DNA from: Hyphomicrobiales bacterium
GTDB taxonomy: Bacteria; Pseudomonadota; Alphaproteobacteria; Rhizobiales; Rhizobiaceae
Assembly (NCBI GenBank): GCA_002709005.1
Contig: PAPH01000023.1
Location: 1 to 64,000 of the forward strand
Direction of reading: 5' to 3'
DNA: 64,000 bases
Shown here piece by piece: positions 48,265-54,658 of the stretch. The notes below the pieces were generated by a model that worked only from the letters and a program-made list of their open reading frames with translations, ran no database searches and was not told the DNA's origin. Each line of letters begins with the position of its first letter. The first letter of the stretch is position 1. A program made the translations under genes and the position numbers.

Positions 48265-48266
48265 AA
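48247..48266 (+). repeat. Left terminal inverted repeat
   Basis: Sequence GGTAGTGTCTCAGTTTGAAA, exactly complementary to the right end at 51793-51812. It contains the stop codons of both the interrupted acetamidase (48262-48264, plus) and the NYN gene (48256-48258, minus). Confidence 0.93.
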
Positions 48267-49110
48267 TTTCTCTGCGCTCTTTTACCGCGCGCTGAAAATA
48301 GATCCGCATTTCACGAATTTCGTCGCGTTCAAGGTCGCGACCAATGGCTTTCCCACAAATCGGGAGCAATTTGCGATCAAGATCAGGCGGAACCCCACGC
48401 GCTCTTTCCCAGTACGCTTCAATGCCTTTGATATCGCTGTCGACGAGTTTTTCCACAAAGGCATTCACGGCCACTTCGATCTTTCCAGATACAAACCCGT
48501 CAGTAGTTGATGTTGTTGCAGCCACCGCCTTTGCTGCACTAACTACTGCTTCGGTTTCCACGACAGTTTCGCGAACCGATAAAAATGTCCCAATAGTTTT
48601 GTGATCCCACTCGCTCGTTGTGTCAGCTTCTTGCAACAATTGCTGCGACTGTGACGACCTGCTGGGAGCGATCCCGAGAAGATGGACGCGAACGCCATAG
48701 TTCTGGGCTATCTGCATGCCGACACGTACATCCTCGTCGCCAGACAAGAGTAGTGCATCGCTTATCGAGTTGAGGCGAGCTAACTCAATCAAGTCGGTTA
48801 CGATGAGCGAATCCACGCCCTTTTGCTGACCATAGCTGTTTATGAAGCCCAAACGGAGTTTCACATCATCCAGGTTCGCGACAAGGGCTTGGTCAGATGT
48901 CGGGCGCGAGCCGCCAATCGCGCCATCATACCAATAAACTCGAAGGATTCGACAGTCGGCCGCCTTGGCGCAGGCTAGACTGATCAACTCCTTGATAACG
49001 GCACTGGCGTCTAGCAGTAACTCTGAGCGGGGCTTCTTACTGCCCGCGATTGCGACGCTGCCTTGCGCGAATAGATAGCCTGCATCAACGAAAACGGCGC
49101 ATCGGTCCAT
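48256..49110 (-). CDS. NYN (PIN-like) domain protein, passenger of the insertion element
   Basis: A 284-residue protein. The N-terminal 150 residues are a NYN/LabA-type PIN-like domain: FVDAGYL with D9, an acidic cluster at D100 and D106, and SGDEDVRVG with D125 and D127 give the acidic set expected of a metal-dependent RNase. The last ~100 residues are a separate region with KIEVAVNAFVEKLVD and VPPDLDRKLLPICGKAIGRDLERDEIREM, perhaps for partner or RNA binding. The stop lies inside the element's left terminal repeat. Start 49110 (MDRCAVF) fits the domain; an open extension upstream runs through a hairpin and is rejected. Confidence 0.8.
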   Translation of the reverse strand: MDRCAVFVDAGYLFAQGSVAIAGSKKPRSELLLDASAVIKELISLACAKAADCRILRVYWYDGAIGGSRPTSDQALVANLDDVKLRLGFINSYGQQKGVDSLIVTDLIELARLNSISDALLLSGDEDVRVGMQIAQNYGVRVHLLGIAPSRSSQSQQLLQEADTTSEWDHKTIGTFLSVRETVVETEAVVSAAKAVAATTSTTDGFVSGKIEVAVNAFVEKLVDSDIKGIEAYWERARGVPPDLDRKLLPICGKAIGRDLERDEIREMRIYFQRAVKERREISN

Positions 49111-49130
49111 ACCATACCCCACAAATAGCA

Positions 49131-49150
49131 AGGGCTCCCGCAGGAGCCCT
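49131..49150 (+). terminator. Stem-loop, terminator-like on the plus strand
   Basis: Arms AGGGCTCC and GGAGCCCT enclose a CGCA loop and are followed by TTTTA on the plus strand. It lies in the leader of the minus-strand NYN gene, with no plus-strand gene feeding it from inside the element. It may shield the element from read-through of the acetamidase operon, or fold in the NYN leader. Confidence 0.6.
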
Positions 49151-49220
49151 TTTATGCCGTCGCGGCCTCGTTTTAGGTAGCGGGGCGCGGCGGAGTAAGC
49201 AATATGTGGCACTTTGCCGA

Positions 49221-49233
49221 GCTTGTGACAAGC
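49221..49233. promoter_or_regulatory. Perfect 13-bp palindrome upstream of NYN gene
   Basis: GCTTGTGACAAGC is symmetric about its central base. It lies between the transposase stop and the NYN start, downstream of a possible minus-strand promoter of form TTGGAG-N17-TATCAC. Candidate operator; inference only. Confidence 0.4.
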
Positions 49234-49295
49234 CCTCTTTGTGATAGTGGTGTTATGTAAATACTCCAAATGCGTTTAAAAAGAGTTTGTTCCGA

Positions 49296-50180
49296 TCATT
49301 CGGCTTTCTTTTTGTACGACCCACGTGGTCCCGGCTTCGGTGAGCGAGCATCAATCAAGCCTACGATCCATTCCATATCCCGCAACGTGTCCGACACGCC
49401 AGCGGCCATCGCGGGCGACATGCGCAGGCTCTTGTGCATTCGGCAGAAGTTGTAGTGCACAAAATACAGCGAGAGCATGTGCAGGTGGTTTTCCACCTTC
49501 TTTGAAAAGGCGTTGGTCAGGCGGGTAAAGCGGCGGTTGCCCATACGGATATTCAGGTTCATGCGCTCCACGTAGGACGTGCTCACATGGTCCGCGCCCG
49601 GTTCTCCTGAAACCTCATTCTTCTTGATGCCAATGCACTCGCCCGGCGAATAGCGCATAGTCACGTTGTCGCCAATCGGGTTGCCGAACATTTTGACCAG
49701 CATGGCATAATCAACGTCCGCACCGAATGCGCCCTCGACGGCTTCAAGGCATGCCTTATGGCCGTCCGTTGTAAGCTGGACGCGGTTGGCAAGGCGGTCG
49801 GCAACGTCTGCCATGAACTCGGAAGCGTAGTCAGCGCCGCGACCTCCGACGAGGTAGGAAATGATCAGCTTGCTATCGGCATCAATTGCGGTCCAAGTCC
49901 AAGCATCGCCTGCACCATCGACCGGGGCCTTCATGTCCTTGACGTTCTTTTGCTTGGCGGCAACGAACGACCAGATTTCATCGCACTGGACGCGCTCGGC
50001 CTTAACGCCGCGAACCGTGTTGTCGTGATACTCGGCGCAGGCATTTCCAGCGTCCACAAGCAGCTTGGAAACCGTGTTGATCGAAGCGCCAGCGATCCGG
50101 CTGACCGAGCGCATCGACATGCCTTCAACGAGCATGGAGAGGATCTGTGCGCGCTTTGCTGTGTCGAGTACGTTTGCCAT
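49296..50180 (-). CDS. IS1-like DDE transposase
   Basis: A 294-residue transposase of the type annotated as IS1 family in rhizobia. Residues 1-50 form a helix-turn-helix (RAQILSMLVEGMSMRSVSRIAGASINTVSKLL). The catalytic acidic residues are probably D67 in CDEIWSF, D139 in TTDGHKA and E210 in YVERMNLNIRMG. The end of the protein, MHKSLRMSPAMAAGV, is typical of the group. It is full length with no frameshift, so it is probably active. ATG 50180 is chosen; a promoter whose -10 lies seven bases upstream would give a leaderless message. ATG 50219, preceded by AGAAGG, is the alternative. Confidence 0.88.
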   Translation of the reverse strand: MANVLDTAKRAQILSMLVEGMSMRSVSRIAGASINTVSKLLVDAGNACAEYHDNTVRGVKAERVQCDEIWSFVAAKQKNVKDMKAPVDGAGDAWTWTAIDADSKLIISYLVGGRGADYASEFMADVADRLANRVQLTTDGHKACLEAVEGAFGADVDYAMLVKMFGNPIGDNVTMRYSPGECIGIKKNEVSGEPGADHVSTSYVERMNLNIRMGNRRFTRLTNAFSKKVENHLHMLSLYFVHYNFCRMHKSLRMSPAMAAGVSDTLRDMEWIVGLIDARSPKPGPRGSYKKKAE

Positions 50181-50186
50181 ACCCGC

Positions 50187-50215
50187 AATATATGAACTTT
50201 TATGCTTAGCGTCAA
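50187..50215 (-). promoter_or_regulatory. Transposase promoter, sigma-70-like
   Basis: On the minus strand TTGACG (50215-50210) is followed after exactly 17 bases by TATATT (50192-50187). The expected transcription start falls at or next to ATG 50180, implying a leaderless mRNA. The -35 overlaps an AAGCAT repeat, so a repressor at the repeats would block it. Confidence 0.55.
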
Positions 50216-50293
50216 GCATTACGGCGCCTTCTGAGATATGCTTGCAAAAACTTTTCTGCATGCATATGCTTGCTAAATGATTCCTGCAAGCAT
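50202..50293. promoter_or_regulatory. Cluster of AAGCAT/ATGCTT repeats between transposase and P63C genes
   Basis: Five copies of ATGCTT or its complement lie within 92 bases: 50202, 50214, 50237, 50266 and 50288. Two are in the longer form ATATGCTTGC (50236-50245 and 50264-50273); the latter pairs with GCAAGCAT (50286-50293) as an 8-bp inverted repeat. A plus-strand promoter TTGCAA-N17-TATGCT (50242-50270) overlaps them. A further CAAGCATAT lies upstream of the small-protein operon (51741-51749). This looks like a shared operator set for an element-encoded regulator. Confidence 0.6.
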
Positions 50294-50303
50294 GAGGCTA
50301 GAA

Positions 50304-51308
50304 ATGACCGAAAAGGACCCCCAAAAAGTAGCAGGCGGGAATGCCCGCTCCAAAAGCTTAACCCCGGAGCAGAGAAGTGAAATTGCCAAAAAGGCGGCTC
50401 TTGCTAGGCACAACAAGGACTCACCCCAAGCCACTCATGAATCCAAAATTACTATTGGCGATCTAGAAATTGAATGCGCCGTTCTCGAAGGAGAAATTCG
50501 CGTTATAAACGAACGCGCAATGACCAAGGCCTTTGGAGGAAAGCGTGGCGGGTCGCACTGGAAGCGCCTAAAAGAGGGCGGCGCCAATTTACCGGTTTAT
50601 CTTTCCGCCAAGAACTTTTCTCCCTTTATTTCCAAAGACTTGTCCTTGGCGCTGACTTCGCCGATAAAGTACCGGACGAAGTCCGGAAATATCGCTCACG
50701 GCATAGATGCAAAATTGCTTCCTGAGATATGCAATATTTTCCTGAGGGCTCGCGACGAAGGTGAGCTTCACACGCGCCAAATTCCCTTGGCCAAGCAGGC
50801 AGACATAATAATGCGCGGTCTGGCGACAGTGGGCATTGTGGCACTGATCGACGAGGCAACAGGCTTTCAGAAAGAGCGAGCGGTAGATGCGCTGGCTAAA
50901 ATCCTAGAGCAATTTATTGCGAAGGAACTGCAGCCTTGGGTGCGAACGTTCCCGACTGAATTTTATGAGGGTCTTTACCGCCTTAGAGGACTGGATTTCC
51001 CGAAAGAGACAGTCGCAAAACCAAGCTATTTTGGCCATTTGACCAATGATATTGTCTACAAGAGGCTCGCTCCTGGGGTTCTGGAGGAACTAAAGAAGAA
51101 GATCCCGAAAGGGAAGACTGGAAAGCACACCAGCCAACTCCACCGCGGTCTTACTAAAAATATAGGACACCCCAAACTAATGGCCCATATGGATTCAGTT
51201 CTGACGCTCATGTCCATAACGGATGATGGGGATTATGAAGGTTTCATAAAGTTGCTGAATAAAGCCAAGCCGAGATACGACAAGACCATAGAAATGGATT
51301 TCGGCTAA
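50304..51308 (+). CDS. P63C-domain protein, passenger of the insertion element
   Basis: A 334-residue protein whose residues about 75-320 match the P63C domain: KRGGSHWKRLKEGGANLPVYLSAKN, LLPEICNIFLRARDEGEL, GLATVGIVALIDEATGFQ and GHLTNDIVYKRLAPGVLEELKKK. The domain is common in phage and mobile contexts and has no settled function. The N-terminal segment (GGNARSKSLTPEQRSEIAKK) resembles the end of the 77-residue protein encoded at 51305, a likely nucleic-acid or protein contact module. ATG 50304 has TGAGG six bases upstream. Its stop codon overlaps that of the convergent small gene. Confidence 0.85.
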   Translation: MTEKDPQKVAGGNARSKSLTPEQRSEIAKKAALARHNKDSPQATHESKITIGDLEIECAVLEGEIRVINERAMTKAFGGKRGGSHWKRLKEGGANLPVYLSAKNFSPFISKDLSLALTSPIKYRTKSGNIAHGIDAKLLPEICNIFLRARDEGELHTRQIPLAKQADIIMRGLATVGIVALIDEATGFQKERAVDALAKILEQFIAKELQPWVRTFPTEFYEGLYRLRGLDFPKETVAKPSYFGHLTNDIVYKRLAPGVLEELKKKIPKGKTGKHTSQLHRGLTKNIGHPKLMAHMDSVLTLMSITDDGDYEGFIKLLNKAKPRYDKTIEMDFG

Positions 51309-51538
51309 GATTTACCCCACCGTTTTTCCGCCGCCTTCCGCGCAATCTCCCTCCGCCGCTCTGGCGTCATGTTCTCGGCGCGCTTCTTGCCACCCTTCGC
51401 GCCGAGAGCCTTCGCGGCAGGGTCTTTGCCATCATCCGGCATATCGTCTTCAATCTCGCCTGTCGCAATCTTAGCGATCTGGACGGCGCGCCCAATGGCG
51501 TCGGCGGGGCGTTTCTGTCCTTTAGGCCCAGTGGGCAT
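51305..51538 (-). CDS. Small basic protein with TPERRREIARKAA motif
   Basis: A 77-residue protein. The C-terminal half (KGGKKRAENMTPERRREIAR, continuing to KRWGKS) is strongly basic and helical; it matches the N-terminal segment of the P63C protein on the opposite strand. The middle is acidic (TGEIEDDMPDDGKD). Such small proteins recur beside P63C and transposase genes. Start ATG 51538 shares its A with the preceding gene's stop (TAATG), so the two are translationally coupled. Function unknown; nucleic-acid binding is a guess from charge. Confidence 0.65.
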   Translation of the reverse strand: MPTGPKGQKRPADAIGRAVQIAKIATGEIEDDMPDDGKDPAAKALGAKGGKKRAENMTPERRREIARKAAEKRWGKS

Positions 51539-51717
51539 TAGGAAAGCCTTTCGATAATGTCGGCCATGTATGCATCAGCCTCTCTCGGGTCGGCCAATTC
51601 TACGTGCAGCAACATTTCCTCGGCGGTAAGGGCGTTAATGCGCCCCTTGCGGTTGGCGTCGGCGACAACCTCGCGAAACGTCGAACGACTAACCGGCGGT
51701 GGAACGGATGCGACCAT
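51538..51717 (-). CDS. 59-residue small protein coupled to the 77-residue protein
   Basis: A short open frame beginning MVASVPPPVSRSTFREVV and ending ADIIERLS, preceded by a near-perfect AGGAGG ribosome site seven bases before ATG 51717. Its stop overlaps the next start in TAATG. The sequence is acidic and helix-prone, an acidic partner to the basic protein that follows, which recalls antitoxin-toxin or small regulator pairs. An ATATGCTTG motif lies about 25 bases upstream. Not recognised as a named family. Confidence 0.65.
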   Translation of the reverse strand: MVASVPPPVSRSTFREVVADANRKGRINALTAEEMLLHVELADPREADAYMADIIERLS

Positions 51718-51792
51718 TGAAACCTCCTACTGCTTTCCGCCAAGCATATAGGAACTCGCGACTGGATTCGATAGGGCGTCAACCCAGCCCGT

Positions 51793-51812
51793 TTTCAAAC
51801 TGAGACACTACC
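51793..51812 (-). repeat. Right terminal inverted repeat
   Basis: Complement of the left end, reading TTTCAAACTGAGACACTACC on the plus strand; followed by the second copy of the target duplication (51813-51820). Confidence 0.93.
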
Positions 51813-51835
51813 TGGCGGAGGTGGCGGCAAGCTGA

Positions 51836-52329
51836 CCGCACCACCGTCGGATCGATGCAGCGGTGGAACTGCCTTTCCGTGACAACAGCAGCCATCGTGG
51901 CGCGGCGCGGGAATTTGCGAAAAAGCTGAAAGCAGGCGGAAAAGCTGAAAGCAGGCGGATCGGGGTTATCAGCCACGCTGGGCGGCTCGCAGAGGTGGAG
52001 GTTCCCGTTTCCGGACGGATGCCTGCATCGAATTGGACGACAGGAACCCTGAAACCTCCACCTCGCTAGAGGATCGCCGCATCCCCAATCGAGAAAGCCG
52101 GTTACACTGGCACCGGCCTGATACGAAGCGCCGGACAGGCCGGGCCGTTCCCATATGATCCGAAGTACGAGACATCCGTCTTTCGGACCGGAACCGTGCG
52201 GCATTGTCCAAACGTCGCGATGAAATCGTATGCAATGTGCCCCCGAACGTAAATCGGGCGAAAAGCGCGAACAGCGGCCATCTGTAAAAAAGCTGACTCT
52301 GTGTTCGATTCTACGGATGAAATTCCGGC
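51836..52329. other. Gene-free stretch after the insertion
   Basis: No convincing gene in these 494 bases. Short open frames on both strands lack ribosome sites and recognisable motifs. The stretch includes the tandem 19-bp repeat at 51921-51958 and ends at the Crp/Fnr gene stop. It may be decayed sequence. Confidence 0.55.
51921..51958. repeat. Tandem 19-bp direct repeat, two copies
   Basis: AAAAGCTGAAAGCAGGCGG occurs twice head to tail without mismatch, 86 bases after the acetamidase's original stop codon. Likely a replication-slippage duplication. Confidence 0.85.
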
Positions 52330-52980
52330 TTATCCCTTCGGATCAGGGCGCAAATGCACCGTTTCACCGTCGATCTTGAGATGTCCGGATCTCTCGAGAC
52401 GGCGAATCGCCTTGTTCAGATAGGGACGGGCCACACCGAGAAGATTGGCGAATTCGACCTGACTGATCCCCCAGTCGAGTGTCACGCAGGGACATTCGAG
52501 ATCCTGGCCCTGAAAACGCGCGCAGTTCCGCAACACCATCATGATCCGGTCTTCCAGCCGCCGGGCCTTCATCGCGGCGGCCTGGTTAAGGAAGAGGTTG
52601 AAAAGGTGCGTGGTGGCAGAAAGAAGCATCTGGTTGTAGATCGCTTCCGAAATCCCGTCCTGGAGTTGGCAGGCCCTGCCGACATAGATATTCGAATTCT
52701 TCAACGCCCGGACCGTCAGCCGCCTGTCGGCAATGGCGTTGCCGCCGAAACTGATGCAGCAACCGCGCGGCACGATACCGATCAACTGGCTCTGCTCAGC
52801 TACAGTTGAGCACAGCCCCAGTGCCCCCGACGATACAAAAAGCAGTTCCGGCTCACGTAGAGCAATCGAAGAAACGTCGGTAGAACGCTTGAATGTCTGC
52901 AGATCGAACAGATGAAGCCATCGGCTGATCAGTCGTCCGCTTTCACTTGGATCGAAATCGACAAGCATTTCCCCAACCAT
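52330..52980 (-). CDS. Crp/Fnr-family transcriptional regulator
   Basis: A 216-residue regulator with an N-terminal cyclic-nucleotide-binding-like beta-roll (to about residue 125) and a C-terminal winged helix (QVEFANLLGVARPYLNKAIRRLERSGHLKI). The iron-sulfur cysteines of FNR are absent; several cysteines (GLCSTV, GCCISFGG, NCARFQGQDLECPC) could be redox-active. It diverges from the photolyase operon, but the promoter of that operon looks ECF-sigma dependent. Target and signal unknown; oxidative or light stress is suggested by position. Confidence 0.85.
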   Translation of the reverse strand: MVGEMLVDFDPSESGRLISRWLHLFDLQTFKRSTDVSSIALREPELLFVSSGALGLCSTVAEQSQLIGIVPRGCCISFGGNAIADRRLTVRALKNSNIYVGRACQLQDGISEAIYNQMLLSATTHLFNLFLNQAAAMKARRLEDRIMMVLRNCARFQGQDLECPCVTLDWGISQVEFANLLGVARPYLNKAIRRLERSGHLKIDGETVHLRPDPKG

Positions 52981-53145
52981 TCTCTACCGATGAACGCGCG
53001 GAGAAATAGTCCCCCTCCTCCAGACATCGTCAATACAAGATTTTTGGAAATGCCGTCAAATTCTATTATAAATCAGGTGGAAAAAATTATATTATAATCT
53101 ATGAATTTATCAGACGATGGCATTTCCCCTGTTTTTTGAAACTCC

Positions 53146-53174
53146 TGATCCGGCAGGCTCGTAACTGCGTAGAA
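53146..53174 (+). promoter_or_regulatory. Sigma-E (ECF11/RpoE-ChrR type) promoter for photolyase operon
   Basis: TGATCC at 53146-53151 is followed after exactly 18 bases by TAGAA at 53170-53174, 33 bases before the photolyase ATG. TGATCC-N18-TA is the core of the Rhodobacter sphaeroides singlet-oxygen sigma-E promoter as I know it. A second site with the same -35 and spacing precedes the ChrR-like gene. Use by a sigma factor encoded elsewhere is inferred. Confidence 0.68.
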
Positions 53175-53206
53175 GAACAGCAGAAAAACGAGACACGCCG
53201 CCCGTC

Positions 53207-54658
53207 ATGACGAATGCCGCCAAATCCAAGGAGACAGTCCTCGTCTGGTTCAGGGAGGATTTTCGGACGGCCGACAACGCCGCCCTCACCGAAGCCGCGG
53301 GGCACGATGCGGTCGTCCCGCTCTACATCCGCGAAATGCATCCGCGCACGCGAAAACGAGGGGCGGCGCGGAACTGGTGGCTGCATCAGTCGCTCGAAGA
53401 TCTCGCTGCATCCCTCAAACGGCTCGGCGCGCCGCTGATTCTGGCGACCGGAGATCCCTATGTCGTACTGGGTGATATCGCACGGCAATCGGGCGCGACC
53501 GTCATCGTCTGGAACGACAGGCCCGCGGGTCCCGACAGCGAGACCGACCGCGACCTCGCCGAGCGGCTCCTGCAGGACGGCCTCGAGGTAAGAACCTTCC
53601 CGGGCGCCCTCCTTCACGATCCGGACAAACTGCAAACCGGATCCGGCAATTTCTACAAGGTTTTCACACCCTTCTGGAGAGCACTTGAATCAAGTCTGCA
53701 GGAACGCGACCCGCTGCCGGCGCCCGGCAAGCTGTCACCTGCGAATACCGATCTGGAATCCGAAAGCCTGTCCGACTGGAAACTCCTGCCCAGCGGACCG
53801 GACTGGGCCGGCGGATTGCGCCACACCTGGACCCCGGGAGAATCCGGGGCCCGGGAACGGCTGGATGCCTTCCTCTCGGAGGGCATCAGCGGTTACGCCC
53901 ACAAGCGCGACCGCCCCGATGGGGATCACACGTCCTGCCTCTCCCCCCATCTCGCAGCAGGCGAAATCACGCCGGCCCAGATTTTCCGCGCCATGCGGGA
54001 CAACACCGGCACCGGATCAAATGAGGACCGCGCCGTTTTCCGCAAGGAAATCGGTTGGCGCGAATTCTGCTGGCACCTTCTCGCCCACCGGCCGAAGCTC
54101 GACAGCGAGAATTTCGACGGCAGGTTCGACGATTTTCCCTGGATCGCCGACAGCGGTGACCTGAGCGCCTGGAAAACGGGGATGACCGGCTATCCGATCG
54201 TCGACGCCGGCATGCGCCAACTCTGGCAGACCGGGTGGATGCACAACCGGGTACGGATGATCGTTGCGTCCTTCCTGACCAAGCACTTGCTGATCCACTG
54301 GAGCGAGGGGGAACGCTGGTTCTGGGATACGCTCGTCGACGCCGATCCCGCCAACAATCCGGCAAACTGGCAATGGGTTGCCGGCTGCGGAGCCGACGCA
54401 GCCCCCTATTTCCGCATTTTCAACCCGATCATCCAGGGCGAGAAGTTCGATCCGGAGGGTGCCTATGTCCGGACCTATGTGCCCGAGATCGCGGACCTGC
54501 CGGACAAATACATCCATCACCCCTGGGATGCGCCTGAAGAAACCCTAGATGAGGCCGGGATCGAACTCGGCCGCACCTATCCCAAACCCATCGTGGATCA
54601 CAAGGACGCCCGCGAACGCGCGCTGTCCGCCTTTTCGACGATCAAGGAGGATGCATGA
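53207..54658 (+). CDS. phrB: Deoxyribodipyrimidine photolyase
   Basis: A 483-residue class I CPD photolyase/cryptochrome family protein. The N-terminal antenna domain begins VLVWFREDFRTADNAAL. The FAD-binding C-domain holds TGYPIVDAGMRQLWQTGWMHNRVRM and NNPANWQWVAGCGADAAPYFRIFNP, including the Trp residues for electron transfer and dimer binding. It repairs UV-induced pyrimidine dimers with blue light. It overlaps the flavoprotein gene in ATGA and is the first gene of the stress operon. Confidence 0.93.
   Translation: MTNAAKSKETVLVWFREDFRTADNAALTEAAGHDAVVPLYIREMHPRTRKRGAARNWWLHQSLEDLAASLKRLGAPLILATGDPYVVLGDIARQSGATVIVWNDRPAGPDSETDRDLAERLLQDGLEVRTFPGALLHDPDKLQTGSGNFYKVFTPFWRALESSLQERDPLPAPGKLSPANTDLESESLSDWKLLPSGPDWAGGLRHTWTPGESGARERLDAFLSEGISGYAHKRDRPDGDHTSCLSPHLAAGEITPAQIFRAMRDNTGTGSNEDRAVFRKEIGWREFCWHLLAHRPKLDSENFDGRFDDFPWIADSGDLSAWKTGMTGYPIVDAGMRQLWQTGWMHNRVRMIVASFLTKHLLIHWSEGERWFWDTLVDADPANNPANWQWVAGCGADAAPYFRIFNPIIQGEKFDPEGAYVRTYVPEIADLPDKYIHHPWDAPEETLDEAGIELGRTYPKPIVDHKDARERALSAFSTIKEDA

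Larger units (their letters stand above)
48247..51812. mobile_element. IS1-like insertion element with passenger genes, 3.6 kb
   Basis: Bounded by perfect 20-bp inverted repeats (48247-48266 and 51793-51812) and flanked by a direct repeat TGGCGGAG (48239-48246 and 51813-51820); the split can also be read as a 19-bp repeat with a 10-bp duplication CTGGCGGAGG. It carries an IS1-like DDE transposase, a NYN-domain protein, a P63C-domain protein and two small coupled proteins. GC is visibly lower and codon use differs from the surrounding chromosome. It interrupts the acetamidase gene. The intact ends and target duplication indicate a recent, single-step insertion of the whole unit rather than a composite of two elements. 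Confidence 0.92.

Noticed and set aside
49111-49269. N-terminal extension of the NYN protein.
   Set aside because: The in-frame sequence runs through a hairpin and a palindrome and has no resemblance to the NYN fold; the domain begins properly at 49110.
48247-51812. Composite transposon with two flanking IS copies.
   Set aside because: There is only one transposase gene and only one pair of end repeats; the passengers lie between those ends.
51863-52235. Short open frames on both strands after the insertion element.
   Set aside because: No ribosome site, no motif, and one spans the tandem repeat; not credible as genes.
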